A stretch of DNA of 64,000 bases from Chitinophaga sp. 180180018-3 (GCF_037893185.1 NZ_CP140772.1:5084001-5148000), one strand, 5' to 3'. Numbered from the stretch's first letter, positions 34,512 to 44,491 are shown. Numbers and translations are program-made. The notes: generated by a model from the sequence alone, not told the origin.

Positions 34512-35285
34512 ATGAAAATAAGCCATATGAAACGATACGCCATTTTACTTCTTCTATTTGTATCACTGGCCGGGTACGCCCAGAATTCCATCAACAATTA
34601 CAAATATGTACTGTTGCCTGAGCGGTTTACTTTTGCGAGAGAAGATAATCAGTATGGGCTGAATACCCTTGCCAAGTCTCTCCTTGAAGAAAAAGGATTC
34701 ACTGCTTACTTCGACAATGCTGAAATCCCCAAGGAGCTTGCTGCCAATAAGTGTAATGCACTGCGTGCGGAGGTAACCCAGAAAAAAGGGCTATTTGTTA
34801 CCAACCTTACGCTGCTGCTGAAAGATTGCCAGGGCAATATCGTCTTTAAAAGTAAAGAAGGAAAAAGCAGGGAGAAAGAATTTGCCACCTCCTACAACCT
34901 CGCGCTGCGGGATGCGTTTACTTCATTGAATGATGTACCATATGCTTATAACGGTACCACCAACGCACTTCCTCCACCGGCTGCGGCGCCTGCTGCTGCT
35001 ACTGCACCAGCTCCGGCCCCTGCGCTGCCTACCACCCCGGCTGTAGTGACAGAAGTAAAAGAAGCTGCCGGCACCTTATATGCTCAGGCAACTGCCAATG
35101 GATATCAGTTAATAGATACTTCTCCTAAAATAGTTTTAACCTTGCTTAAAACTTCCGCACCCGATTACTTTATTGCTGAAAACGGTACTTCCCACGGAGT
35201 TGTGCTGAAGAAAAGCGGGGATTGGCATTTCGAATATTATAAAGATGCTAAGCTTGTTTCCGAAAAACTGCTGATCAAGTTCTAG
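34512..35285 (+). CDS. Secreted hypothetical protein
   Basis: 257 residues. A signal peptide (MKRYAILLLLFVSLAGYAQ, from the internal ATG at 34527; the ATG at 34512 adds five residues) precedes a mixed alpha/beta domain (YVLLPERFTFAREDNQYGLN, residues about 30-140). A Pro/Ala-rich linker (about 148-180) and a small beta domain near the end follow. Similar proteins occur in Bacteroidota as uncharacterised exported proteins. Single gene with a near-perfect palindromic terminator. Function unknown. Confidence 0.75.
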   Translation: MKISHMKRYAILLLLFVSLAGYAQNSINNYKYVLLPERFTFAREDNQYGLNTLAKSLLEEKGFTAYFDNAEIPKELAANKCNALRAEVTQKKGLFVTNLTLLLKDCQGNIVFKSKEGKSREKEFATSYNLALRDAFTSLNDVPYAYNGTTNALPPPAAAPAAATAPAPAPALPTTPAVVTEVKEAAGTLYAQATANGYQLIDTSPKIVLTLLKTSAPDYFIAENGTSHGVVLKKSGDWHFEYYKDAKLVSEKLLIKF

Positions 35286-35303
35286 TAGCATGGCATTATG
35301 CTG

Positions 35304-35337
35304 AAAAGCCTTCAGATCCCGGGATCTGAAGGCTTTT
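35304..35337. terminator. Palindromic terminator, 17-bp arms
   Basis: The 34 bp are a perfect palindrome (AAAAGCCTTCAGATCCC and its complement) with T/A ends, between the convergent genes ending at 35285 and 35391. It serves both. Confidence 0.85.
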
Positions 35338-35390
35338 TGCTTTTTATACCAGAGATGAGCATGTACTACATTGTATCGTAACTACTTCTT

Positions 35391-35831
35391 CTAAAATACG
35401 GCCCCCGATGCTGCCACCTCCCAGCTGCCCTCCGCCACCTCTTCTTCCAGCTCTCCATTATCCCAGCCGCAATAGCCGATAAATATCCTCAGCTCCTGCT
35501 CTGTAAGGGTACTATTATTAATGCCTTCCACCGCCGCTTTGAAATCGCCTCCAAAATAAATGCCATCCGCCACCAGCGTGCCTCCTGCTATCAAATCGGG
35601 CCGGCGATGTAAAAAATAAAGATGTTCCTTGTCTACCGGACCTCCATCGCGCAAAGGAAAAGGCTTCCCGTGTTTAAATTCTTCCAGCTCCGTTAACCCT
35701 CTCGGAAACACCCTGTTTATCACAAATCCCATGGCTCCCTTCTCATTATACTCAGTAATGAATATAATGGCGTCTTCAAAAAAAGTATCATTCAGGAGAG
35801 CAGTTGCATGTAAAAAGATACCAGCGTTCAT
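35391..35831 (-). CDS. YqgE/AlgH family protein
   Basis: 146 residues, cytoplasmic. Family signatures: MNAGIFLHATALLNDTFFED, NEKGAMGFVINR and the GYCGWDNGELEEEVAEGSWE segment. The family (DUF179) is widespread and its molecular function is not firmly known. Slightly shorter than the usual ~185 residues, as is normal in Bacteroidota. Monocistronic. Confidence 0.92.
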   Translation of the reverse strand: MNAGIFLHATALLNDTFFEDAIIFITEYNEKGAMGFVINRVFPRGLTELEEFKHGKPFPLRDGGPVDKEHLYFLHRRPDLIAGGTLVADGIYFGGDFKAAVEGINNSTLTEQELRIFIGYCGWDNGELEEEVAEGSWEVAASGAVF

Positions 35832-35948
35832 AGGGTGAAGGTAGTTATTTTATAACCACATCGCCTTATTTCGGCTACAACAATAGTAGATTTGGCTACA
35901 TGTCTTCCCCTGCTGCGGCTGAACTTTGTATCTCCAAAAAACAGTTAT

Positions 35949-36839
35949 ATGAAAATTATCGTAACAGGTTCATCAGGCAACATCAGCCGGCCACTGACGC
36001 AATTGCTGGTACAAAAAGGACATACCGTAACTGTTGTCAGCAGCAACCCGGAAAAACAACAAGCCATTGAAGCCCTCGGAGCAGCGGCTGCCATCGGCGC
36101 TGTGGAAGATGCAGATTTCCTCACCTGCACGCTGCAAGGCGCGGATGCACTTTATGCGATGATACCGCCCAATTTCACCACCACCGATCAGAGAGCCCGT
36201 TACCGGCAGATAGGCCACAGCTATGCGCGAGCCATCAGGGCCACGGGTGTAAAACGGGTGGTACATCTCAGCAGTATGGGCGCCCATCTCGATAAAGGTA
36301 TTGGTATCATCCTCGGCTCCCACGATGTAGAGGGTATATTAAATGAGCTTCCGGGCCTCTCTCTCACCCATCTCCGGCCGGGTTCTTTTTTCTACAATCT
36401 TTATGGTTTTATAGATTCAATTAAAAGACGGGGGTATATTCGTGCTAACTATGGTGGAGAAGATAAAACACAGCTGGTAGCAGCAACAGATATTGCCGCT
36501 GCTGCTGCAGAAGAGCTCGACGCCATTCTTCCTGCCAGGCCGGTACGCTACATCCTCAGCGATGAGTGCAGTTGTAACAACATTGCGGCCGTATTGGGTA
36601 AGGCTATTGGCAAACCAGACCTGCAATGGATCACTTGTTCCCGGGAAGAAGCACTGGCCGATTTTAAGGAAAGAGGTATTCCGGATAACACGGCAGCTGA
36701 GATTGCAGATATATATGATAGTATTCACAATGGCGCTTTCGAAGAAGATTATTATGCACATGGGCCCGTTGTACCAGGCAAAATAAAACTAACGGACTTT
36801 GCCAAAGAATTTGCGGCTGTCTTTAACCAGGGAAATTAA
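35949..36839 (+). CDS. NAD(P)-binding NmrA-like protein
   Basis: 296 residues, atypical SDR. MKIIVTGSSGNISRPLTQLL carries the GxxGxxG-type dinucleotide loop, followed by the strand-2 end VVSSNPEK (no acidic residue, suggesting NADP), GADALYAMIPPNF, VKRVVHLSSMGAHLDKGIGI and a C-terminal substrate domain. Members act as reductases or redox sensors; the substrate is unknown. ATG 35949 is preferred to the longer reading from 35892. It is followed after 11 bp by an AraC gene, probably one operon. Confidence 0.88.
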   Translation: MKIIVTGSSGNISRPLTQLLVQKGHTVTVVSSNPEKQQAIEALGAAAAIGAVEDADFLTCTLQGADALYAMIPPNFTTTDQRARYRQIGHSYARAIRATGVKRVVHLSSMGAHLDKGIGIILGSHDVEGILNELPGLSLTHLRPGSFFYNLYGFIDSIKRRGYIRANYGGEDKTQLVAATDIAAAAAEELDAILPARPVRYILSDECSCNNIAAVLGKAIGKPDLQWITCSREEALADFKERGIPDNTAAEIADIYDSIHNGAFEEDYYAHGPVVPGKIKLTDFAKEFAAVFNQGN

Positions 36840-36850
36840 AATCTGCTGCC

Positions 36851-37756
36851 ATGAAAAATACCACTCCTCATAAAATCCATACCATCACTGAATTTCACCA
36901 GCTCCGGGGCTTACCTAAACCTGAGCACCCGCTGATCAGTGTTATCAATTGTGAAGACATTCAGCACCCTCAGGAAGCCCCAGACAACCTGGTGCTGGAA
37001 TTCTATTCTATAGCGCTCAAAAAAAGATTTGATGGTAAAATGAGATACGGGCAGCAGGAATACGATTTCGATGAAGGGGTGATGTTTTTCATGGCGCCGG
37101 AACAGGTTTTCTCTATAGAAAGAAGCGTTCAGCAAAAACATACGGGATGGATTCTGCTGATCCATCCCGACTTTCTCTGGAATACGCCGCTCGCCAAAAC
37201 AATCAGGCAGTATGAGTATTTCAGCTACTCCGTGAATGAAGCATTGTACCTGTCGGAGAAAGAAGAAGCCACCATCGCCGGTATCCTCGGAAATATTGAG
37301 CACGAGTATCATTCTAATATAGATCAGTTCAGCCAGCGGGTCATTATTGCACAGCTGGAATTATTGCTCACTTATTCCGAAAGATTTTATCATCGGCAAT
37401 TCCTTACCAGGAAAATAATCAACCACAGGATCCTCGACCGTTTTGAAGAAATGCTGACCGGGTATTTTAATGATCCCAAACAAACGGGGTTGCCTACCGT
37501 ACAGTATTTTGCGCGGGCCATGAATCTGTCTTCCAATTACCTGAGCAGCCTGTTGAAAGTGCTAACGGGGCAGCATACACAGCAACACATCCACAACCGG
37601 TTGATTGAAAAAGCCAAAGAGCGGTTATCTACCACTGATTTGTCGGTAAGCGAGATAGCCTATGAACTGGGATTCGAGCATCCACAGTCGTTCAGCAAGC
37701 TGTTTAAAGTAAAAACGAATCTGTCGCCCCTGGAGTTTAGGCAGCAATTCAGTTAG
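36851..37756 (+). CDS. AraC family transcriptional regulator
   Basis: 301 residues. N-terminal AraC-like sensor region (about 1-150, YDFDEGVMFFMAPEQVFSIE) and C-terminal HTH pair (about 200-298): FARAMNLSSNYLSSLLKVLT and SEIAYELGFEHPQSFSKLFK with LSPLEFRQQF. Eleven bp after the NmrA-like gene, so co-transcribed. It probably regulates this small operon and perhaps the esterase that follows. Confidence 0.92.
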   Translation: MKNTTPHKIHTITEFHQLRGLPKPEHPLISVINCEDIQHPQEAPDNLVLEFYSIALKKRFDGKMRYGQQEYDFDEGVMFFMAPEQVFSIERSVQQKHTGWILLIHPDFLWNTPLAKTIRQYEYFSYSVNEALYLSEKEEATIAGILGNIEHEYHSNIDQFSQRVIIAQLELLLTYSERFYHRQFLTRKIINHRILDRFEEMLTGYFNDPKQTGLPTVQYFARAMNLSSNYLSSLLKVLTGQHTQQHIHNRLIEKAKERLSTTDLSVSEIAYELGFEHPQSFSKLFKVKTNLSPLEFRQQFS

Positions 37757-37853
37757 CATTTTTATCCGTTACGGGATATAAATATTTTTATGAAGATGAT
37801 AAATCATATTATTTTATTTATGTTCAGCCAATGCCCAATTTTGTGTCAAAAAG

Positions 37854-38801
37854 ATGAACAACAAATTGGCATTATCCCCGGATGTAATAGCAGCGCTGGA
37901 ATTCATTCAATCCATCCCGGCTGTGGATACAACAGATGCGGCGCTTGCGGGCCGGCAATTTTATGAAGCTTTTATCCCTATGGCCGGCGAGGCCGAGGAA
38001 ATAGATATAACAGAAAGAACGATACTATTGTCTGGCGGAAATATCCGTATACGTATTTACCGGCCGTCGGACCAGCCACTGCTTCCGGCAGTAGTGTATT
38101 TTCATGGCGGATGGTTTAATGCGGGCAGTCTGGATACGCACGACAGGCCACTGCGAACATTGGCAAAATTATCCGGCGCCGTGTTTATTTCCGTCGATTA
38201 CAGGCTGGCGCCTGAATTTCCGTTTCCGCATGGCCTGCAGGATTGCTTCGATGCGTTGCAATGGGTGGTGGCCAATGCTGCGCTGCTGAACATTGATGCC
38301 GCTCGTATTGCCCTTGCGGGCGACAGTGCCGGAGCCGCGCTGGCAACAGCCACTGCAAAACGGGCTGTTAAAGTGATGAATATATCCGTTTGTTGCCAGG
38401 TACTCATCTATCCGGTGACAGATTCATCGCTCAACACGCCTTCCTGGCATCGGTATGCTGATGGGCCCAATCTTACGCTCGATGGCGCCCGCATAGCATG
38501 GGATTGGTACGCCCCTGCGCCGGCCGACCGGCACCATCCGGATGCAGCGCCGCTCAATTCGTCCGATCTTACGGGGCTGCCACCGGCGCTCATCATCACC
38601 GCGGAACACGATCCGCTGCACGACGAGGCGGTGCAATATGCAGAAAAATTACAGCTGGCGGGCGTAGCTACGCAATGGTCGGAATATCCGGGAATGGTTC
38701 ATGGATTTTTTCAGATGGGCGGGATTATTAGCAGCGCGAAACGGGCGATGGAAGAAGTGGCCGGTTTCCTGACAGACCGGTTTGCGACAACACGGAAATA
38801 A
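37854..38801 (+). CDS. Alpha/beta hydrolase, HSL-type esterase
   Basis: 315-residue cytoplasmic esterase/lipase of the hormone-sensitive lipase family. Oxyanion motif HGGW (residues 84-87, family HGGG variant), nucleophile Ser158 in GDSAGAA, Asp253 in TAEHDPLHD and His283 in GMVHGFF complete the triad. Acts on short acyl esters by family. It is 97 bp after the AraC gene. No signal peptide. The HGGW form is a slightly unusual oxyanion loop. Confidence 0.93.
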   Translation: MNNKLALSPDVIAALEFIQSIPAVDTTDAALAGRQFYEAFIPMAGEAEEIDITERTILLSGGNIRIRIYRPSDQPLLPAVVYFHGGWFNAGSLDTHDRPLRTLAKLSGAVFISVDYRLAPEFPFPHGLQDCFDALQWVVANAALLNIDAARIALAGDSAGAALATATAKRAVKVMNISVCCQVLIYPVTDSSLNTPSWHRYADGPNLTLDGARIAWDWYAPAPADRHHPDAAPLNSSDLTGLPPALIITAEHDPLHDEAVQYAEKLQLAGVATQWSEYPGMVHGFFQMGGIISSAKRAMEEVAGFLTDRFATTRK

Positions 38802-38816
38802 TGAAGTGCTGCCGGC

Positions 38817-41648
38817 TTAATCCCCGGTCGCCGGAGCATTATTCCCCTTGCCAAATTTCCTCGGATACCAGGCGATAGTAAATAAAAAATATTGCTTCAA
38901 AGTATTCATTGTTCCGGTGGTCAGGGTATTATTATTGCCATAACTGATTATTCCCATATTCTGGTGTAGTAAATCCATGGCTACTACTTTGAACTCCAGA
39001 TTATTGGCCTTCAACATGCGATACGAGGCATTGAGGTTCCATACAGTAAAATGATGGGAGCGGGATCCGGAGGCCGAGGTGTAGTTATAAATAAGGTTGG
39101 TTCCCAGTGTTAGTCTTTTTAAAACAAAACTCCCGCCTGCCTCTGTTGATTGAATATAACTCCTGAAAATGGTACTGTTGGCGCCTGTTTGAGCGGAACG
39201 GTAAAAAGTATGCTGTTGCTTCAGATCCAGGGTAATATTGTCTTCACTGGTATAATACAAGCTCACCGTGCTGGTATTCCTGATATTGTCCGACCAATTC
39301 CTGATATTGTTAACATAGGATGGCATTCGGGAGATATTAAACAAAGAAGACATAAACACCTGGATCTGTTGACCAGAGAATTTAAATGCGCTGTTCAATT
39401 CGCCCCGCAGATTTAAATACCGGTTACCATCCATATTAACTGTATAGTAGGCGCTCCGGCCCAGCTTATCTATCACACTGCTATCCGAAAGCGCATTGCT
39501 GATCATCCCGCCTGTGATATTTACATAATAGTTAAATGACTTCCTGTTTGCGAAGCTATTACGCCTCCACGAAAAAGTTATTTCCTTTCTGTCGGCAGGC
39601 TTCAGGCCTGCGTTTCCCAGGCGCAGGTAATATTGATCTGAGCTATCAACCAGTGGTACCAGCTGATCAACGGAGGGATAGTCTTTGCTGATCTTAAATC
39701 CGAGGTTATAGCTTTCCACGAATATGCCGGACTGGATATTGCTATACCGGATGCTGGCCGCCGGAACAAAATATTGATACCGGTTGGCGATCTGCTGAAA
39801 GCTGTGATCAGAGGTATTCTGCAGATAATAAAACTGCGCCTGCGCAATGAGATTAGCAGACAGGTCTCTTGAATAACGGCCAGAGAGGTGCCAGGAAAGA
39901 TGTTTTCCGATATTCAGTGCAGGTTGTTCGTTTATGATCAGCGCATCGCTTTTGCCCGACAAATAGGCATTAGTAACCAGATGCCCGGATTGTATATCGC
40001 CGGCTTCATTATACCGGCTGTTGTGGCTGATCTGAAAGCTATTCTGTATATTCATTGATAATCCCCTTGCGAAGCCACGGGAGCCGAAAATACTCCTGGA
40101 AAAATTCCCCCATTCTATAAAAAGGGCTTCGTTGATCTCATTATTCCTGTTGTTATACTGCCTGTTGTAAAGCGTATCCTGGGCAGGATCAGCCACAGAA
40201 ACAAACGAGCTGTTTCTGAGAAGATTATTCCGGCGGGTGCTATAGGTAAATGTATTCCTGATCGTAAAATCCCGTGGCCCCCGGTAATAACCATTATCTT
40301 TCCTTACAATACCTGTTTCTATATTGATATTCCGGTTGTTCCGCTGCTCATCGTTATTTATTTCATTACTGCTTACCGGGTATTTCGCGTTGTTGAAGAG
40401 CTTACTTAGCTGCCCGCTTTTATTGCGACTATCTTCCGACTGAAAGCCTGCGTTGGTATAAAATGTAATATTATCCTTATGCCTGTTATATTTCGCATTC
40501 AGCTGCTGAGTAGTGGCATCTGTGGTCACATTCATAGCCTGTTGCCGCAGTTGCATACTATCTTCACTGATCGTTGTAAGCGTTTCCGTGTTATTTAATG
40601 TTGTGCTGTTATTATTTCCGATCAGGTAGTCCACATTCAACCTGCTATCATTATAAGCATTAGGTTCCGGAATAAAGTCGTGCTGAAATGCAAATCCCGC
40701 TACGTTAGACCGGTTAATACCTTGTTGATTAAAATCGGTCTGATACCCCAGCCCTCCGTCTGTCGCGCCTTTATAGGTACTGTTGCGCAACAGGGTCGAC
40801 ATATCATCTGCCCGTTTATTGATATTATTACTGGCAGCGATGATTCCCAGTTGATTCCGTTTGGAAAATAAATTGATATTGGCATCTGACTCATAGCGTT
40901 CATTAGTTCCATATCCTGCACTCAACTTGCCGAAATACCCCATGCTTTTGTTTTTCTTCAATTGAATATTGATATGGGTAGTTGAATCCATCGGGCTTCC
41001 GCCGTTATTGCGCTGCTGATATACCTGTACTTTCTCAATGGCATCCTTTGGCAAATTCTGTGTAGCTACCCTGGTATCGCCGCCAAAGAAAGGCTTTCTG
41101 TTCACCAGTACGCTACTTACGGTTCTGCCGTTAACGGTGATAGCACCATCGCCCCAGATCACCACACCGGGCAGTTTTTTCAGCAGATCTTCTGCCACCG
41201 CATTGGGGGCGAGTTTGAAGGCATCGGCGTTAAACTCCAGTGTATCCCCGTTCATCCTGACAGGAGGAATATCTCCTTTTACCACTATGTCTTTTAATAC
41301 CTGTTCATGCTTGTTGAGGATCAGGTTACCAAAGTTGAGCCGCTTCTCTGTGGCGGATATTTTAAAATGCTTTTCTACCGGATCATATCCCATAAAACTC
41401 ACTATGAGCTTTAATAGCACACCAACAGGCAGCTCCTTAAAACTGAATTCTCCCAGGTTGCCCGACAGCTGATAATTAATGAGCGAACTGTCATTTACAC
41501 TATAAACTGCTACAGTAGCCAGTTGTAAGGCATAATCATGTACTGAATCGCGTACCGCGCCTGTTACAACCCCAACCCGGGTGCTGTCTTTCTGCTGGGC
41601 TGCTGCCTGCATAACAGTCAACAAAAACAGGTAAATGAAATGCTTCAC
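38817..41648 (-). CDS. Outer membrane beta-barrel protein, OMP_b-brl_3 type
   Basis: 943-residue TonB-dependent-like barrel. Signal peptide to about residue 17, a carboxypeptidase-like regulatory domain (about 25-110, GVVTGAVRDSVHDYALQLAT), a plug (about 120-225, LKKLPGVVIWGDGAITVNGR) and a large barrel with repeated strands. The GTG start at 41648 overlaps the TGA of the upstream propeller gene (GTGA), so the two are coupled. Most probably imports or secretes an unknown substrate together with the propeller partner. Ends normally, without a SusD partner. Confidence 0.9.
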   Translation of the reverse strand: MKHFIYLFLLTVMQAAAQQKDSTRVGVVTGAVRDSVHDYALQLATVAVYSVNDSSLINYQLSGNLGEFSFKELPVGVLLKLIVSFMGYDPVEKHFKISATEKRLNFGNLILNKHEQVLKDIVVKGDIPPVRMNGDTLEFNADAFKLAPNAVAEDLLKKLPGVVIWGDGAITVNGRTVSSVLVNRKPFFGGDTRVATQNLPKDAIEKVQVYQQRNNGGSPMDSTTHINIQLKKNKSMGYFGKLSAGYGTNERYESDANINLFSKRNQLGIIAASNNINKRADDMSTLLRNSTYKGATDGGLGYQTDFNQQGINRSNVAGFAFQHDFIPEPNAYNDSRLNVDYLIGNNNSTTLNNTETLTTISEDSMQLRQQAMNVTTDATTQQLNAKYNRHKDNITFYTNAGFQSEDSRNKSGQLSKLFNNAKYPVSSNEINNDEQRNNRNINIETGIVRKDNGYYRGPRDFTIRNTFTYSTRRNNLLRNSSFVSVADPAQDTLYNRQYNNRNNEINEALFIEWGNFSRSIFGSRGFARGLSMNIQNSFQISHNSRYNEAGDIQSGHLVTNAYLSGKSDALIINEQPALNIGKHLSWHLSGRYSRDLSANLIAQAQFYYLQNTSDHSFQQIANRYQYFVPAASIRYSNIQSGIFVESYNLGFKISKDYPSVDQLVPLVDSSDQYYLRLGNAGLKPADRKEITFSWRRNSFANRKSFNYYVNITGGMISNALSDSSVIDKLGRSAYYTVNMDGNRYLNLRGELNSAFKFSGQQIQVFMSSLFNISRMPSYVNNIRNWSDNIRNTSTVSLYYTSEDNITLDLKQQHTFYRSAQTGANSTIFRSYIQSTEAGGSFVLKRLTLGTNLIYNYTSASGSRSHHFTVWNLNASYRMLKANNLEFKVVAMDLLHQNMGIISYGNNNTLTTGTMNTLKQYFLFTIAWYPRKFGKGNNAPATGD

Positions 41649-42880
41649 TTTAAAGGATATCCGGGATTGGGCTTTAGTTTAATAATAACAGGATTACTCC
41701 GGGCCGAACTATTGCTGAAATATGCCTGTATGCGATCGTTATACCTGACGCCCCTGTTACTGGCAGCATCTCTGGCGTCAAACATCTCCCGGGACGACAC
41801 ACTCGCATATATATTTACGCCGTCAGTTGTAAGAAAACTATACGTAATGAAATTAGCGGTGCTGTAATTACCATTCATCGTTACGGGCAGGTAACCATTA
41901 TCAGCGTCGCTTGCAATATGATCCACTGCGATCAGGGCTGCGGAATGAAGATCATAGATATAAGAAGCGCTTCCATTCAGCGTATTCAGTTTAAAAAACA
42001 ACAGCCCGCCTAACTGAAAGAAATGCGACACCGTAAAAATAACGCCGCTGGTATTCTTTATATAGGCAAATCGCTTTCCATAATAGTCCGGAGCATATTT
42101 AAAGTCGCGCGGGAGCGATCGTTGCTGTGGAAATACGAAAGTATACTTCCTGCGAATGCTATCTTTGCTGACCGCGTAAATATCATATCCATAGTACCGG
42201 ATCAACGTAACGTTATCGGGGTTCCCGGTATCGAAAAAGAAGCCCCCTGCCACAGATGTAAGGTCTTCATTACAGATCATCCTGTTGTAGTTCGCATATT
42301 GAAATGCCTTGCCGGAGAGGTTGCCATCCGAATAAAATTTCAATTCGTAATCAACTGAATCCTGCCTGTTTTTCTTGTAGCTATAGTTGATATTATAAGA
42401 AAGAAGGGTATTGCCTGACAGTTGATAGAAATAGTAAGCGCCGGTAGTATCTTCATAATTCCTCATCAAATTTCCATCAAAGCTGAATACTTTTACTTTG
42501 TTGAAATTATAACCAATTTTGATCATCCGGTTGGTATTGTCGACAGTAAAAAAATGTGCTTTTACTTCATCGGTTTTCCGGCCGCAGTTAATTTTTGAAT
42601 GGAATTTTCCGTCCTTTAGGAAAAATAAAACGGCATTGGTATCCATGTCCAGGATGATGTAATACTCATCAGTCACATACAATTGATCGATTTTTCCGAA
42701 TAAGCTCTCCTTATTCGTTTCCAGTGGTATATAATCTATGGCTGTAAATAGCTTTGAGGTAGTAGCACCTATTGCTGCCTCAGGATCTATTCTCAGCGTA
42801 ATACCTTCCTGCTGCGCATGGCAGGTTATACTTACCATCAATATAAGTGTGGAAATCGTATTTACCAGACAGATTCTCAT
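41645..42880 (-). CDS. 6-bladed beta-propeller protein
   Basis: 411 residues. Signal peptide MRICLVNTISTLILMVSITC then HAQ, possibly type I. Blade-like repeats follow: YIPLETNKESLFGKIDQLYV, DEYYIILDMDTNAVLFFLKD, KVKVFSFDGNLMRNYEDT and others, typical of the Bacteroidota 6-bladed propeller (BF2992-like) family. Its stop overlaps the barrel start by 4 bp, so propeller and barrel work together at the outer membrane. The region 42881-43010 holds no gene. Confidence 0.85.
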   Translation of the reverse strand: MRICLVNTISTLILMVSITCHAQQEGITLRIDPEAAIGATTSKLFTAIDYIPLETNKESLFGKIDQLYVTDEYYIILDMDTNAVLFFLKDGKFHSKINCGRKTDEVKAHFFTVDNTNRMIKIGYNFNKVKVFSFDGNLMRNYEDTTGAYYFYQLSGNTLLSYNINYSYKKNRQDSVDYELKFYSDGNLSGKAFQYANYNRMICNEDLTSVAGGFFFDTGNPDNVTLIRYYGYDIYAVSKDSIRRKYTFVFPQQRSLPRDFKYAPDYYGKRFAYIKNTSGVIFTVSHFFQLGGLLFFKLNTLNGSASYIYDLHSAALIAVDHIASDADNGYLPVTMNGNYSTANFITYSFLTTDGVNIYASVSSREMFDARDAASNRGVRYNDRIQAYFSNSSARSNPVIIKLKPNPGYPLK

Positions 42881-43010
42881 GGGTATTTTCTCATATCGGG
42901 AATCATAAATTTATCTAGTATTCAGAATATAGTCATCCAGTGAATTTAATTAAATGCCACCGATTATTCCCACATAAACGCTAGATTTATTTCCGTCACG
43001 ATAAGCAACT

Positions 43011-43430
43011 TCAACCGGGTATCTTATCAAACAGCCATTTATCGAGGCTATACTTTCCTCCACCTGTTACCAGCAAAAACAGAAACAATACCAGGAACAA
43101 AAACGGCGGCTGATCGTCTTCAAAAATCTTTCCCGAGCCCATCATAAAGGTAATGACGCTCATGTTGATGACCAGGGCAAGGGCTACTGGCCGGGTCAGC
43201 AATCCCAGGATCAGTAATATCCCTCCTGCCAGCTCTGTTCCTTTCCCCAGATAGGCCATCAATACCGGGGCAGGAAAATGGAGGTCGGTAAGCCAGGCAA
43301 TGTTTCCCTCCATATGGCCCTGACTAAAAATACCTAAGCCATGAACAAAGATCAATAAGCCGGCCATTACGCGGATAAATACTAATCCGTTTTCTACATT
43401 AACCGGGGAGATCAGCAATTTTTTTATCAT
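43011..43430 (-). CDS. DoxX family membrane protein
   Basis: 139 residues with four predicted membrane helices (FIRVMAGLLIFVHGLGIFSQ, MAYLGKGTELAGGILLILGL and others), matching DoxX. Family members sit in the inner membrane and are linked to redox stress. A perfect -7 box (TATTTTTG, minus strand 43454-43447) is 17 bp before the ATG. Divergent from the winged-helix regulator. Confidence 0.88.
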   Translation of the reverse strand: MIKKLLISPVNVENGLVFIRVMAGLLIFVHGLGIFSQGHMEGNIAWLTDLHFPAPVLMAYLGKGTELAGGILLILGLLTRPVALALVINMSVITFMMGSGKIFEDDQPPFLFLVLFLFLLVTGGGKYSLDKWLFDKIPG

Positions 43431-43446
43431 AGAAAATCATTTGACT

Positions 43447-43454
43447 CAAAAATA
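43447..43454 (-). promoter_or_regulatory. -7 box of doxX-like gene
   Basis: Minus-strand TATTTTTG, exact TAnnTTTG, 17 bp upstream of the ATG at 43430; no clear -33. Confidence 0.5.
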
Positions 43455-43501
43455 AACGGGCACAAATACCTTAGTGGTAAACATGTGTAAAAAGATGTAA
43501 A

Positions 43502-44401
43502 TTGAACTGTAAATCTTTTACTGTGCGGTATTTACATAGGCCACTCCTTTCTATTCTGTTGCTGATTGCCACGGGTTCCGGCATCGCTGAAGCGCTGCCC
43601 TCCGAACAAGATAACCGTAAAGTCATCCAGTTACGGCATATTGGTCACGAGTTGCTGCTGGCTGCCGGCGACAGCACCTCCATCGTACTGCCTGTAAAAG
43701 AAATTACGGAGGGTGCTTATCAGATCTCGTTTGAAAAACCCTTTCCATTTGTACCTGATTCCCTGTTGAACATCACAGAAAGGATCATGAAAAGCAAACC
43801 ACTGACTGCGCCTTATACATTGAGTGTGATGAAGGCGGGCTCGCCACAGATTGTGTACGGGTTTACCAGTGAAGATGCGGCAAAAGGCACTGTGCCCTGT
43901 ATTGGCAGGAATATGCCGGCAGACAGTTATATCATCACTATTCAGCTGCCAGGTGTCATAGCAGCCAGTCAGCAGCAACAGCTCTATTCATTACTCGTTT
44001 ACGGTTTGCTCATCATCATTGCAGGCAGCATTGGCTATCTTGTTTATCAAAAGAAACGTTCCCCCATATCCGTTATCCCGGTACAAACGGATACCACGCC
44101 AGGCGTTGCCATTGGGGATTATATGTTTTTCCCGGTAAAAGGGAAATTAACCTATGGTGCAGAAACCATCGCACTGACAGCCAAAGAACAAACCCTGCTG
44201 AGCATTTTCGCCCGGCAATTGAACCAGGTTATTGACCGTAACTTATTACTGAAAGAAGGTTGGGAAGACGAAGGCGTCATTACCGGCCGCAGCCTGGATA
44301 TGTATGTTTCGAAGCTCCGCAGAAAGCTCGGGAAAGATGCCTCCATAAATATTAAGAACGTTCATGGCAAGGGCTATAGCCTGACTATAGCAGACCTTTA
44401 A
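43502..44401 (+). CDS. Membrane-anchored winged-helix regulator (ToxR-like layout)
   Basis: About 299 residues. An N-terminal hydrophobic segment (about 13-31) is signal or anchor. A beta-rich periplasmic domain (about 35-160), one membrane helix (about 163-182, LLVYGLLIIIAGSIGYLVYQ), and a cytoplasmic OmpR-type winged helix (about 205-299: LTAKEQTLLSIFARQLNQVI, TGRSLDMYVSKLRRKLG, NVHGKGYSL) follow. This topology suggests direct coupling of an envelope signal to transcription without a kinase. There is no ATG; TTG 43502 or GTG 43523 must serve. Possible target: the permease at 44558, 156 bp downstream. Confidence 0.85.
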   Translation: MNCKSFTVRYLHRPLLSILLLIATGSGIAEALPSEQDNRKVIQLRHIGHELLLAAGDSTSIVLPVKEITEGAYQISFEKPFPFVPDSLLNITERIMKSKPLTAPYTLSVMKAGSPQIVYGFTSEDAAKGTVPCIGRNMPADSYIITIQLPGVIAASQQQQLYSLLVYGLLIIIAGSIGYLVYQKKRSPISVIPVQTDTTPGVAIGDYMFFPVKGKLTYGAETIALTAKEQTLLSIFARQLNQVIDRNLLLKEGWEDEGVITGRSLDMYVSKLRRKLGKDASINIKNVHGKGYSLTIADL

Positions 44402-44491
44402 TGACCGATATCGGACAGTCGCTGTCATAAAACCGGACACCCCGCTCCCCTCTCTGCCGGCATCCACGCTGATTTCCGTGCATTTCCGGTA

